DNA of 14,421 nucleotides from Acidobacteriota bacterium. GTDB lineage: Bacteria > Acidobacteriota > Terriglobia > Versatilivoradales > Versatilivoraceae. The position numbers and the translations under genes were made by a program. Shown piece by piece: positions 7,001 to 14,370 of the stretch. Under the pieces are notes generated by a model. The model made no database searches. It was not told the DNA's origin and saw only the letters and a program-made list of their open reading frames with translations. Every line of letters begins with the position of its first letter. Within the stretch, counting starts at the first letter, position 1. The DNA is taken from assembly GCA_028875135.1 (NCBI GenBank), contig JAPPFQ010000112.1, forward strand, positions 1 to 14,421. Reading direction: 5' to 3'.

Positions 7001-8310
7001 GAAGGTTTGGCGGGTCTGATGACGGGCAGCCGGAACACCAGCCAGAGCGACGCCAGGATGGTGGCGATGGCGAAGCCGAAGCTGGCGGCGAATCCGAACC
7101 CGTCGGTGAGGGCTCCGTGGGTGGCGGGAGCCACGCTCGATGCCAGCGGAGCCAGGGCCATGACGGACATGTTGCGGGCTCCCTCCGCCGCCGGCGAAAT
7201 GCTGACCACGTAGTTGGGGAGGTAGGCTCCTCCCAGCTCTCCCGCTCCCAGCAACCCGAATGACAGCAGGTAGCCGTAGCCCGGCACCAGCCAGGCCCAG
7301 GCGATCCCGGCTCCCACCAGCAGGACCGTGGTGGTCACCGGAGAGCGGATCCCCCTGCGAAGGGCCAGGAATCCCAGCAGGAAGCCGGCCACCGACTTGA
7401 ATCCGAAGCGAAGGGCCATCACCAGTCCCGAAAACTCCTTGGGTTCCCTTCCCATGGCTACCCTGGTGTAGAGCGAGAGGTTGGGCATGGACGATAGCGA
7501 GAAGTACCAGAGCACGTAGGCGATCCAGGTCAGGGCCAGCGGGCGGGAGGAGAAGAAGGCTCCGACGCTGCGCCGGAGATAGGGCAGCAAGGGCGGGCGC
7601 TGCTCCTTTTCCTTGACCGGAACGAGCTGGTAGCGGCTGCTGAGAAAGGCGACCGTGGCCATGCAGGGCACGCCGATGCCGTAGAGGAAGGCAAAGTCCA
7701 GGGGATATTCCAGGAAGGGAAGTCCCTGGTTCAGAACGAACTGGGCGCCCAGGGAACCGACCACCGCCGCCAGGGGAGTGAACCCGAAGGCGATGCCGAA
7801 GATCCTGGCTCGTCCGAGCGTGGTGGTTCCGCGGCGCAGGCATTGGAAGCCGAAGGCGTGGGCCACGGAGTTGGAAACCCCCTGGATCAGGCCTTGGGCC
7901 AGGAGAGCGCCAATCCGCACCGCGTTGGAGAGGGGCAGCAGCAGCGTGGTTCCCACCGCGGCCAGCACGGCGGTGCTGATGCCGTAGGACCAGACCACGG
8001 TGGCCCGTTCCAGACGATAGGGGATGAGCCAGGAACAGACCAGCGGCCCCAGCCCGCCCAGCAGATGGAGGGATGCGGGCAGGCTGGCGACCGCGTAGCT
8101 GGCGCCCAGCTTGTCGCACAGGGCCGCCTGGACAATGCCGATGTAGGTCACCGGGGCGGCCAGGTAGATCAGCACGTAGGAGCAGAAGAAGAGGATGCCG
8201 TTGCGGCGCTCCATGGCCGGCGTCAGCTCTCCCAGTTCCTGCCGCTCGGGAAGATTGGCGGTGGTGTCAGGAGTCGCTTCCGAGGAATCGGAACGTTCGT
8301 TATTCGTCAT
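6997..8310 (-). CDS. MFS permease
   Basis: The 437-residue protein has a hydrophilic N-terminal tail of about 40 residues and then roughly 12 hydrophobic spans in two halves, separated by a charged loop (VPVKEKEQRPPLLPYLRR, around residue 235). This is the usual major facilitator layout and length. The substrate is unknown; drug, sugar-acid or peptide export are all possible. The ATG at 8310 follows GGTGAAG on the minus strand, and a 10-bp palindrome ACCATATGGT lies at 8316-8325 just upstream. Its stop codon is inside the end of dispersed repeat copy A. The upstream SDR gene is separated by 639 bp of repeats, so the MFS gene probably has its own promoter, although none is obvious. Confidence 0.8.
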   Translation of the reverse strand: MTNNERSDSSEATPDTTANLPERQELGELTPAMERRNGILFFCSYVLIYLAAPVTYIGIVQAALCDKLGASYAVASLPASLHLLGGLGPLVCSWLIPYRLERATVVWSYGISTAVLAAVGTTLLLPLSNAVRIGALLAQGLIQGVSNSVAHAFGFQCLRRGTTTLGRARIFGIAFGFTPLAAVVGSLGAQFVLNQGLPFLEYPLDFAFLYGIGVPCMATVAFLSSRYQLVPVKEKEQRPPLLPYLRRSVGAFFSSRPLALTWIAYVLWYFSLSSMPNLSLYTRVAMGREPKEFSGLVMALRFGFKSVAGFLLGFLALRRGIRSPVTTTVLLVGAGIAWAWLVPGYGYLLSFGLLGAGELGGAYLPNYVVSISPAAEGARNMSVMALAPLASSVAPATHGALTDGFGFAASFGFAIATILASLWLVFRLPVIRPAKPS

Positions 8311-8367
8311 GCTTCACCATATGGTAGGAGACCTTAACTCTAAATCCACGAGGGAGAACGACGAACC

Positions 8368-8397
8368 ACGAATGGACACGAATGAACACCAATAGAC
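8368..8397. repeat. 10-bp-period words, left outer arm
   Basis: Three consecutive 10-bp units, ACGAATGGAC, ACGAATGAAC and ACCAATAGAC, form the left outer arm of a nested inverted structure whose other arm is 8823-8852. An ATG at 8372 within the arm opens the short frame MDTNEHQ before a TAG at 8393-8395. That is the kind of start I associate with GxxExxY genes, but no body of such a gene follows in this frame. Confidence 0.65.
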
Positions 8398-8445
8398 TGA
8401 GTGATGAGCCTTTCGCAAAATTCGGCAGCACGGCGTTTACCGGGA

Positions 8446-8588
8446 ATGGCCACAAAAGGCACAAAAACACAAAAAGAGCAGAACGATGAGAAACGACCAA
8501 GGTATGCGGGTTTTGTGTGATCAGATCCGGCAGACGACCTTCGACCTGTCCAGAAGATTCGTTTTGTGACTTTTGTGCTTTTTGTGGT
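8446..8588 (+). pseudogene. Second GxxExxY-like remnant inside 9-bp-period repeats
   Basis: An ATG at 8446 opens MATKGTKTQKEQNDEK, encoded by the left repeat arm (CACAAAAGG, CACAAAAA, CACAAAAAG at 8451-8476), and stops at 8520. The frame +1 to it, from an ATG at 8486 to the TGA at 8567-8569, contains VLCDQIRQTTFDLSRRFVL. The first part resembles the start of one GxxExxY subgroup (LCD-x-x-R-x-T-x-F-x-I-H). The final RRFVL resembles the end of the same proteins (K-x-Q-I-K-K-F-x-L). So a frameshift and a large internal deletion would join the two ends. The right arm (TTTTGTGAC, TTTTGTGCT, TTTTGTGGT at 8562-8588) is the imperfect reverse complement of the left. The family call is from memory. Confidence 0.45.
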
Positions 8589-8822
8589 TAATCCTCATTG
8601 CTCACCAGGTCGCACCCGGAATTGAAAGAGGCAGAACATCATGTTCGCCGACAAAATGTCCTGCCCCGCTGCGAATTTTGAAAAATGCTCGGATGATTTG
8701 TCTATTGGTGGGGGCGACAATCGATTGCCTGAGGGTTATCGAGGAAGGACACGATTTGATGCCGACGTAGCCTATTTGCAGAAGCGTTTGGGTGCCGCTT
8801 TTCGTTGAAGCATGTCCATCGG

Positions 8823-8852
8823 AATTCGTGTCTATTCGTGTTCATTTGTGGT
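8823..8852. repeat. 10-bp-period words, right outer arm
   Basis: AATTCGTGTC, TATTCGTGTT and CATTTGTGGT are three 10-bp units, the imperfect reverse complement of 8368-8397. Together the arms enclose the inner pair at 8451-8476 and 8562-8588. On the minus strand the arm opens a frame beginning MNTNRHEF that runs to 8702 with no family motif I recognise. I see no intact gene between 8589 and 8822. Confidence 0.65.
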
Positions 8853-8923
8853 TCAAATTCATCAAAACGATGGGTCGTTTTTCCTTGAATGATCCGCCCG
8901 GAAGGGCGGTGGAACTGCCAATC

Positions 8924-8951
8924 ACTGACCACTGACCACTGACCACTGATC
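8924..8951. repeat. 7-bp tandem repeat (ACTGACC), four units
   Basis: ACTGACC occurs three times in tandem, followed by ACTGATC (8945-8951). The last unit overlaps the stop codon of the minus-strand SDR gene (8950-8952). Its minus-strand translation gives the SGQWSVVS pattern often seen in spurious predicted proteins. Its function is unknown. Confidence 0.85.
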
Positions 8952-9711
8952 ACGGCTTTGGCAGCACGAATCCTCCGTCCACCCGCAGGCAGCTTCCGGT
9001 CATGTAGGAGGAGTCCTCTTCCGAAACCATGAACAGGACGGCCTTGGCCATCTCCTCGGAGGTGCCCAGACGGCCCATCAGCAGCTTGCTCCCCCGTTCC
9101 CTGATCTGCTCGTCCGAGGCGTAGGCCCGTTCTCCGGGCGTGTCGATCCAGCCCGGCTCCAGGACGTTCACCCGGATCCTGTATTGGGCCAGCTCGGCCG
9201 CCCAGGTCGCCGACATGTGGTTGATGGCGGCTTTGGCGCCGTTGTAGGCGGTGGAAAGGGCGTAGGGTCGAAAGGCGTGCACCGAGCTCACGATGGCGAT
9301 GCTGCCGCCGTCTCCCTGCTTCACCATCTGGCGGGCGGCCAGTTGGCAGCAGTGGAAGACGCCCCACAGCGTCACGCCCCAGGTCTTCTCCACCTCCTCG
9401 ACCTCCATCTCGAGGAAGGGCTTGCGGATGCTGTAGGCCGCGTTGGCGACCATGATGTCCAGCCGCCCCAGCCTTTCCACCGTCTCCCGAACCATGGTTT
9501 CATCCTGGGCCCGATCGGCCACGCTCCCCTGAAACAGGAAGGAGCGGCGTCCCAGCCCCTGGATTTCCCGAACCACCTCGCGCCCCTCCTCCGGGTGGCT
9601 GTAGGCATTCACGGCCACGTCGGCGCCGTTCCTGGCCAGCTCGACGGCGGTGGCGCGGCCGATACCGCGGGATGAACCGGTGACAATGGCAACTTTGTTC
9701 TTGAGTTTCAT
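8950..9711 (-). CDS. SDR-family oxidoreductase
   Basis: The 253-residue protein is a classical short-chain dehydrogenase/reductase with a Rossmann fold. The cofactor motif TGSSRGIG is at residues 11-18, and the catalytic Ser142/143, Tyr156 and Lys160 lie in YNGAK. The C-terminal VDGGF is typical. It most resembles the FabG or glucose-1-dehydrogenase type, so an NAD(P)-dependent sugar or alcohol dehydrogenase is likely. Two oddities are seen: the usual NNAG is VANAAYS, and the tetrad Asn of V-N-L is Thr114 (GVTLWG). The frame extends upstream to 9795, but the family starts at MKLKNKVAIVTG, so I use the ATG at 9711, with GAGG upstream. It is 103 bp after the EamA gene. The stop overlaps the ACTGACC repeat. 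Confidence 0.9.
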   Translation of the reverse strand: MKLKNKVAIVTGSSRGIGRATAVELARNGADVAVNAYSHPEEGREVVREIQGLGRRSFLFQGSVADRAQDETMVRETVERLGRLDIMVANAAYSIRKPFLEMEVEEVEKTWGVTLWGVFHCCQLAARQMVKQGDGGSIAIVSSVHAFRPYALSTAYNGAKAAINHMSATWAAELAQYRIRVNVLEPGWIDTPGERAYASDEQIRERGSKLLMGRLGTSEEMAKAVLFMVSEEDSSYMTGSCLRVDGGFVLPKP

Positions 9712-9814
9712 TGGCGCTGGACCTCGTTTGGCAAGTTGTTCCACCCCGTGAAGGGTCCCCATTCTGACACAAGCCCGGATACCGGCCAACGCCAATCGAG
9801 CCCGCCGCCGATCG

Positions 9815-10723
9815 TCACGGGACGGAGACCTCCGAGCTTCCCGATTCCTTGAGGGCGAGGTAGGTGGAGCTGAGAAAGATCAGGGTTCCTCCAAGCCATA
9901 CCCAGCGGTCGGGCACCTCTCCGAAGACCAGGAAACCCAGCAATGCGGCCCAGATCAACTGCAGGAAGTCGAAGGGAAGCACCGACGAGGCCTCGGCCAT
10001 CTTGAAGGCTTGGGCCAGGCAGATCTGTCCCGCAGATCCCAGCAGACCCACCAGCATCATCCAGAAGAGCTGCTCGCCGCCGGGCCATTGCCACACCGGG
10101 ACGGCTGCCAGCAGAGAAAAAGGAGTGGTGACAATCACCATGTAGGTGGCGATGGTCAGGCTGGAATCGGTGCGGGACAGCGCCTTGATGAAAATCAGTG
10201 AGACCGCCCACATCATGGCTGAAAACAGGATGAGCGGCGGACCCCAACCGATGGCCTGAATCCCGGGTCGCAGGATGATGGCGGCTCCCGCCATTCCGAT
10301 GGCGATCACCACCAGCCGGCGCAGCCGGAAGGGCTCCTTCAGCACCAGGATGGCCAGCAGGGAGGCGAAAAGGGGCGACGTGAAGTTGAGGGCCGCGATG
10401 GAGGCCATCGGGGTGATGAATACGGCCGAGTAGAAAGCCAGCATGGCCAGCAGGTTGAAGAGTCCTCGGCCGAGGTGAAGCCGGAGCCGGCGGGTCTTCA
10501 GGAACCCCGGGCCGCTGCCGGCCTGCCAGGCGACCAGCGCCGCCAGTCCGAAAAAGTTGCGGAAGAAAGCCAGTTGAAAGGGATGCAGCCGGCCGGGGAC
10601 CATCCGAACACAGATCACCATGCCGGTCACCAGCAGCGTGGCCAGCGCCATCAGCAGGGCTCCGGAAATCCTGTGGGTGGGAGAGCCCTCCCGCGTTTGG
10701 TGCCGCTTGGCTGGATCCATCAT
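9815..10723 (-). CDS. DMT-superfamily (EamA) permease
   Basis: The 302-residue membrane protein has about ten hydrophobic spans in two five-helix halves, the standard EamA arrangement. Features such as FRNFFGLAAL in span 2 and AALNFTSPLFASLLAILVLKEPFRLRR at the end of the first half mark the repeat, with a second FLVFGEVPDRWVW near the end. EamA proteins usually export small metabolites or amino acids. The substrate is not readable. The open frame reaches 10756 with a GTG, but the tandem ATGs at 10723 and 10720 are better starts. It faces away from the M50 protease gene across a 160-bp divergent gap and may be cotranscribed with the downstream SDR gene. Confidence 0.85.
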   Translation of the reverse strand: MMDPAKRHQTREGSPTHRISGALLMALATLLVTGMVICVRMVPGRLHPFQLAFFRNFFGLAALVAWQAGSGPGFLKTRRLRLHLGRGLFNLLAMLAFYSAVFITPMASIAALNFTSPLFASLLAILVLKEPFRLRRLVVIAIGMAGAAIILRPGIQAIGWGPPLILFSAMMWAVSLIFIKALSRTDSSLTIATYMVIVTTPFSLLAAVPVWQWPGGEQLFWMMLVGLLGSAGQICLAQAFKMAEASSVLPFDFLQLIWAALLGFLVFGEVPDRWVWLGGTLIFLSSTYLALKESGSSEVSVP

Positions 10724-10782
10724 CCCAACAACCCCAAAAACGTTATCCCACGCCACAGCCGCCCGCCAAGTGGCGAATCGGC

Positions 10783-10822
10783 CCCGACCCGTTTAAAATG
10801 GTTCTCGCCGGAGTGGGTCGGG
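10783..10822. promoter_or_regulatory. Inverted repeat in divergent promoter region
   Basis: CCCGACCC (10783-10790) and GGGTCGGG (10815-10822) are perfect complements 24 bp apart, and the AT-rich GTTTAAAATGG lies between them, the only -10-like stretch in the 160-bp gap between the divergent EamA and M50 genes. It may be an operator flanking a promoter or a simple RNA hairpin for the M50 leader. Confidence 0.35.
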
Positions 10823-10883
10823 AACGCCGGACGATCCGGCCTGGAATCGCCGGCGGTGGTGTTTGCCGGGGAACGGGATTCCC

Positions 10884-12005
10884 ATGAAGTGGTCGTGGAA
10901 AATCGGCGAATACGCGGGCATCGGGGTCTACATCCATGCGACCTTCCTGCTGATCATCGGTTATTTCGCCATTATCCACTGGAAGGCGGGAGGTCCCGGC
11001 GCGGCCCTGTCGGGGGTCCTCTTCATCCTGGCCCTGTTCGTCTGCATCGTGCTTCACGAGTTCGGTCACGCCCTGACCGCCCGCAGGTACGGGATCGCCA
11101 CCCGGGATATCACGCTTCTGCCCATTGGGGGCGTGGCCCGGCTGGAGCGGATGCCGGAGGATCCCTGGCAGGAACTTTGGGTGGCGCTGGCCGGCCCGGC
11201 CGTCAACATCGTCATTTCGTTGATGCTGGCCGCCCTGATGCTGGTAACCAATCAGTGGGGGGCCCTGGAACGCGTCGCCTTCGATCAACTCACTTTCGGG
11301 TCGTTTTTGCCGATTCTGATGGCGGTCAACCTGATTCTGGCCGCTTTCAACATGTTGCCGGCCTTCCCCATGGACGGCGGCCGGGTGTTGCGGGCCCTGC
11401 TGGCCATGAGGATGGACTACCTGCGGGCCACCCAGATCGCCTCCGGCCTCGGCCAGGGCATGGCCTTTCTGTTTGGATTCATCGGGCTCTACTCCTGGAA
11501 TCCCTTCCTGCTGTTCGTGGCCCTGTTCGTCTGGATGGGCGCCCAGCAGGAAGCGTCCCTGGTGGGGATGAGGTCGGCCCTGGGGGGGATTCCGGTCAGC
11601 CATTCCATGGTCACCAAGTTTCGCACGCTTTCTCCCTACGACTCCCTGGGCCAGGCGGTGGACGAGATTCTGGCCGGCTCCCAGCAGGACTTTCCGGTGG
11701 TTGAGGGCGACCGGGTGGTGGGAGTCCTGACGCGATCCGACCTGCTGGTGGCCCTGGCCAAGCAGGGCTTGAGCACCCCGGTGTCCTCGGTGATGCGCCG
11801 GGATTTTCAGATGGTGGAGGCCACCGAAATGCTGGAGCTGGCATTTGCCCGGCTGCAGAAGTGCAAGTGCCGCACCATGCCGGTGATCCGGAACGGCCGC
11901 CTGTCGGGTCTGTTGACCATGGAGAACGTGGGTGAGTTTCTGAGCATTCATTCCGCCCTGAACCAGGCCAAGCGAGGATTGAAGCACAGCGTCTTCGAAT
12001 CCTGA
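10884..12005 (+). CDS. Site-2-type M50 metalloprotease with tandem CBS domains
   Basis: The 373-residue protein is an intramembrane zinc metalloprotease of the S2P/M50 type with CBS domains (the SpoIVFB-related group). The zinc motif HEFGH is at residues 58-62 in a hydrophobic helix, and the third ligand is D164 in NMLPAFPMDGGR. About six membrane segments occupy residues ~15-225. Two CBS domains fill ~245-373 (SHSMVTKF... and SSVMRRDF...), which in this family often sense adenine nucleotides. Such proteases cut membrane-bound regulators such as anti-sigma factors. No candidate substrate is encoded nearby. The frame opens at a TTG (10863), but the family starts at MKWSWKIG, so I use the ATG at 10884. 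The stop is one base from the convergent radical SAM gene's stop. Confidence 0.92.
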   Translation: MKWSWKIGEYAGIGVYIHATFLLIIGYFAIIHWKAGGPGAALSGVLFILALFVCIVLHEFGHALTARRYGIATRDITLLPIGGVARLERMPEDPWQELWVALAGPAVNIVISLMLAALMLVTNQWGALERVAFDQLTFGSFLPILMAVNLILAAFNMLPAFPMDGGRVLRALLAMRMDYLRATQIASGLGQGMAFLFGFIGLYSWNPFLLFVALFVWMGAQQEASLVGMRSALGGIPVSHSMVTKFRTLSPYDSLGQAVDEILAGSQQDFPVVEGDRVVGVLTRSDLLVALAKQGLSTPVSSVMRRDFQMVEATEMLELAFARLQKCKCRTMPVIRNGRLSGLLTMENVGEFLSIHSALNQAKRGLKHSVFES

Positions 12006-12006
12006 T

Positions 12007-13377
12007 TCAGGGGCCGGAACTGACGGCACTCGCCGGAATCCCTCTATCGGCTGCCTGCAGGACAGCCCCGAAGAATTCGTTCACGTGGAAGCCGCCGCCC
12101 CGCACCGGCACGCCCAGTCGTTCCTGCAGGTCCGCCCGCACCCAGTCGTCCAGAAACAGGCCGTCGTCCCCTGTCATGGATTCCGAGGGGATGACGACGA
12201 AGTCCCCGTGAACCCGTCCGCTCAGTCCGGCGAAAATATCCGACCCCGTCAGCAGCCCCGCCACGGTGATCCCGCCGCCGAAGTAGCGGTTTTCCACCAG
12301 CTCGCACCGCAGGTCGGTTCCCAGAGCGCCGTTCATTCTATCGACGCAGTCCGCCAGGATCGGATGAAAGATCCTGCCGGTCGCGATCGTGCCGCGAATC
12401 GGCGTCGTGGGAGACTCCCGCGGGTTTTCCATCTCCCGGTGGAACTCGTCCAGAAAAGTCCGCACCATGCCCACCCCGTTCTCGACCAGCGGAAAATCCC
12501 CGTAGTGGGAACGGGGCGGAATGGCCTGTGAGGCCATGATGAAGAACTCGTCTCCCAGAAAGCAGAACGGGGTGCCGTGGGACTCCCGAATGCGCTCCTG
12601 GATGGCGGAGACATGGGCGATGGTCTTGCGGGCGTAGTCGGCGTCGACCGGCGTCAATCGCGGCAGTCCCTGGCGGTGGTCCGTCAGTCCGACCGGGACG
12701 ATCGACAGGGTCATGACCCGGGGATGGAATGCCAGGAGATCCCGGATGCTTCTTTCCAGGTGGGCTCCGTCGTTGATGCCCGGCATCAACACGATCTGGG
12801 TGTGCACCCGGATGCCGCCATCAATGAGGCGCCGGATGTTTCCCATCAGGTCGTCGGGCTTGCGGTTCTGCAGCAGATATTGGCGCAGTCCGGGTTCGGT
12901 GGCGTGAACGGAAACATAGAGGGGCGAGAGCCGCTGCTCGAAAATCCGCTGAAAGTCCCTTTCGGAGAGATTGGTGAGGGTCAGGTAGTGGCCGAACAGG
13001 AATGAAAGCCGGAAGTCCTCGTCCTTGACTCGCAGGGTGCGGCGAACCTGCTTGCCGCGCGGCAGTTGGTGCACGAAGCAGAAGATGCAGTTGTTCTTGC
13101 AGATCCGGGTCTGGATGGGCTCCAGCTCGAGGCCAAGGTCTTCGTCCTCTTCCTTTTCGATCTCGATATCCCAGAGCTCTCCCGATTTCTTGGCCACCGA
13201 GAGAGTCAGTTCCCGATCGACCTGTGAGCTCAGGTAGCGGAAGTCCAGGGCATCCTCCACTACACGCCGGTCGATGGACAACAGGCGGTCGCCGGGTTCG
13301 ATGCCCACTTCCTGAGCGATGGAGCCGTCTTCCACCCTGTCGACGGCAACTCCCGTAATGGAACTGTTTTCGGGCAT
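12007..13377 (-). CDS. PDZ / radical SAM / DUF512 protein
   Basis: The 456-residue protein has three parts: an N-terminal PDZ-like domain (~1-75, with VGIEPGDRLLSID), a radical SAM core with the cluster motif C93-x3-C97-x2-C100 (CKNNCIFC), and a C-terminal DUF512 region (~220-456) containing GDEFF, YGDFPLVENGVGMVR and the RYFGGGITVAGLLTG stretch. This architecture is a widely conserved Fe-S oxidoreductase family of unknown reaction. The Cys spacing (3, then 2) is the family's own. The frame extends to 13698, but the ATG at 13377 begins the PDZ domain and leaves a 32-bp gap to pgsA, so cotranscription with pgsA is likely. No good Shine-Dalgarno is seen. Confidence is high on family, low on function. 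Confidence 0.93.
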   Translation of the reverse strand: MPENSSITGVAVDRVEDGSIAQEVGIEPGDRLLSIDRRVVEDALDFRYLSSQVDRELTLSVAKKSGELWDIEIEKEEDEDLGLELEPIQTRICKNNCIFCFVHQLPRGKQVRRTLRVKDEDFRLSFLFGHYLTLTNLSERDFQRIFEQRLSPLYVSVHATEPGLRQYLLQNRKPDDLMGNIRRLIDGGIRVHTQIVLMPGINDGAHLERSIRDLLAFHPRVMTLSIVPVGLTDHRQGLPRLTPVDADYARKTIAHVSAIQERIRESHGTPFCFLGDEFFIMASQAIPPRSHYGDFPLVENGVGMVRTFLDEFHREMENPRESPTTPIRGTIATGRIFHPILADCVDRMNGALGTDLRCELVENRYFGGGITVAGLLTGSDIFAGLSGRVHGDFVVIPSESMTGDDGLFLDDWVRADLQERLGVPVRGGGFHVNEFFGAVLQAADRGIPASAVSSGP

Positions 13378-13409
13378 GGCGGAAGGGCGGAGCGGGTCCC
13401 GCTCGGGGC

Positions 13410-13982
13410 TCAGGCCGGGGCCGGTCCCTCGGAGACCATTCTCTTCCCCCTGTAAATGTAGTGCAGTCCCGAGAAGACCGTAATGGCTCCCGTGACCGGG
13501 TAGAGCACCCATAGCCACCGGGGAACGATCTCCAGGTAGTTGAAAAGCAGCACCAGGGTCAGGGTGACGATCTGAATGAGCGTGGCGGCCTTTCCGTAGA
13601 TGGAGGGAGGGAAGTTGCGATGACCGGTCATCAACAGAATGATGAGAGTGCTCACGATCAGAAACACATCCCGGCTGAGGACCAGGATAGTGAGCCATAG
13701 CGGTATCAGGTTTGGCAATTCCATGCCCTTGATGGACAGGACGACGAAAGCAGTGGTCAGCAGCAGCTTGTCGGCGATGGGATCCAGCAGGGCTCCCAGA
13801 GAGGTCTTCTGCTGCAGCCAGCGGGCCATCAGGCCGTCCAGGCCATCGGTGACCCCGGCCAGCAGGAAGACGAAAAAGGCCCAGCCGAGCTGGTTGTAGA
13901 CCAGAAGATTGACGAACACCGGTATGAAGGCCATTCTCAGAATGGTGATCTGATTGGCGGGCGTGAGCAGTTGGGAGGTCAT
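13410..13982 (-). CDS. pgsA: CDP-diacylglycerol--glycerol-3-phosphate 3-phosphatidyltransferase (PgsA type)
   Basis: The 190-residue membrane protein transfers a phosphatidyl group from CDP-diacylglycerol to an alcohol acceptor, most likely glycerol 3-phosphate, the committed step to phosphatidylglycerol. The full CDP-alcohol phosphatidyltransferase motif is present: D46-x2-D49-G-x2-A-R-x8-G-x3-D67-x3-D71, in DGLDGLMAR and LGALLDPIADK. The N-terminal TPANQITILRM matches PgsA proteins, and about five or six membrane spans are visible. Length is normal. The frame runs upstream into the tRNA; the ATG at 13982 fits the family start. It lies between tRNA-Val and the radical SAM gene on the minus strand. 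A related acceptor (for example in cardiolipin-type synthesis) is the main alternative. Confidence 0.88.
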   Translation of the reverse strand: MTSQLLTPANQITILRMAFIPVFVNLLVYNQLGWAFFVFLLAGVTDGLDGLMARWLQQKTSLGALLDPIADKLLLTTAFVVLSIKGMELPNLIPLWLTILVLSRDVFLIVSTLIILLMTGHRNFPPSIYGKAATLIQIVTLTLVLLFNYLEIVPRWLWVLYPVTGAITVFSGLHYIYRGKRMVSEGPAPA

Positions 13983-14064
13983 TGCCAGTGGACCAAGGGA
14001 CCTTGCCTGGTGGGCGCCTGAAGGCGGGAGAGCTTTGGAATGAGGTGTTTCGGGAAAAAAGGGA

Positions 14065-14139
<75 letters not shown>

Positions 14140-14166
14140 CGATCCGGGTTGAAATCCTCGCCGGGG

Positions 14167-14196
14167 ATTTTGGCACGCCTCCTTCAGCCTTGACAA
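14167..14196 (-). promoter_or_regulatory. Possible promoter of tRNA-Val
   Basis: On the minus strand TTGTCA (14196-14191) and CAAAAT (14172-14167) are spaced by 18 bp, and the tRNA begins about 28 bp after the second. The -10 match is only four of six, so this is a modest candidate. Confidence 0.35.
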
Positions 14197-14224
14197 GCTC
14201 AAAATCCGAGGCTGCGGCGCTTGG

Positions 14225-14336
14225 CTGAAACAAACGAAAAAATCCACGAAGGAACACCAAGGACGACGAAGGGGCACGAAGCGTGACGATTCTGCCGCAT
14301 CGGCAGGGCTGCGGCCAGGCAAGCCGGCGCGCTCCC
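14225..14336 (-). repeat. ~115-bp dispersed repeat, copy B (inverted relative to copy A)
   Basis: Read on the minus strand this follows copy A (6881-7000) from GGGAGC through the CAGCCCTG-CGATGCGGCAGA core to the TTTTTTCG and TGTTTCAG end. It has the same four phased 10-bp words (plus strand 14242-14281: ATCCACGAAG, GAACACCAAG, GACGACGAAG, GGGCACGAAG). It is four or more bases shorter in the T-run. It lies upstream of tRNA-Val. I see no gene in it. Confidence 0.75.
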
Positions 14337-14370
14337 CCTCGAGCAGCAAGAGCGATGGGAGGAGGAGCCA

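Noticed and set aside
6644..8119. Minus-strand open frame of 491 codons
   Set aside because: It is an alternate frame of the MFS gene running on through the repeat region. The SerArg/Gly/Pro-rich translation shows no family.
8573..8770. 65-codon plus-strand frame in the 639-bp gap
   Set aside because: It starts inside the 9-bp-period repeat, has no RBS and shows no recognisable domain. It is probably chance.
8368..8852. CRISPR array
   Set aside because: The repeated units are 9-10 bp with no spacers of regular length, they occur as inverted pairs, and no cas gene is present.
8702..8949. Minus-strand frame downstream of the SDR gene
   Set aside because: It is an out-of-frame translation of the SDR region and the repeats, including the SGQWSVVS-type peptide from the heptamer array.
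11990..12020. Shared bidirectional terminator between the convergent M50 and radical SAM genes
   Set aside because: Only a tiny GAATC/GATTC inverted repeat spans the two stops one base apart. There is no stable stem with a T-run on either strand.
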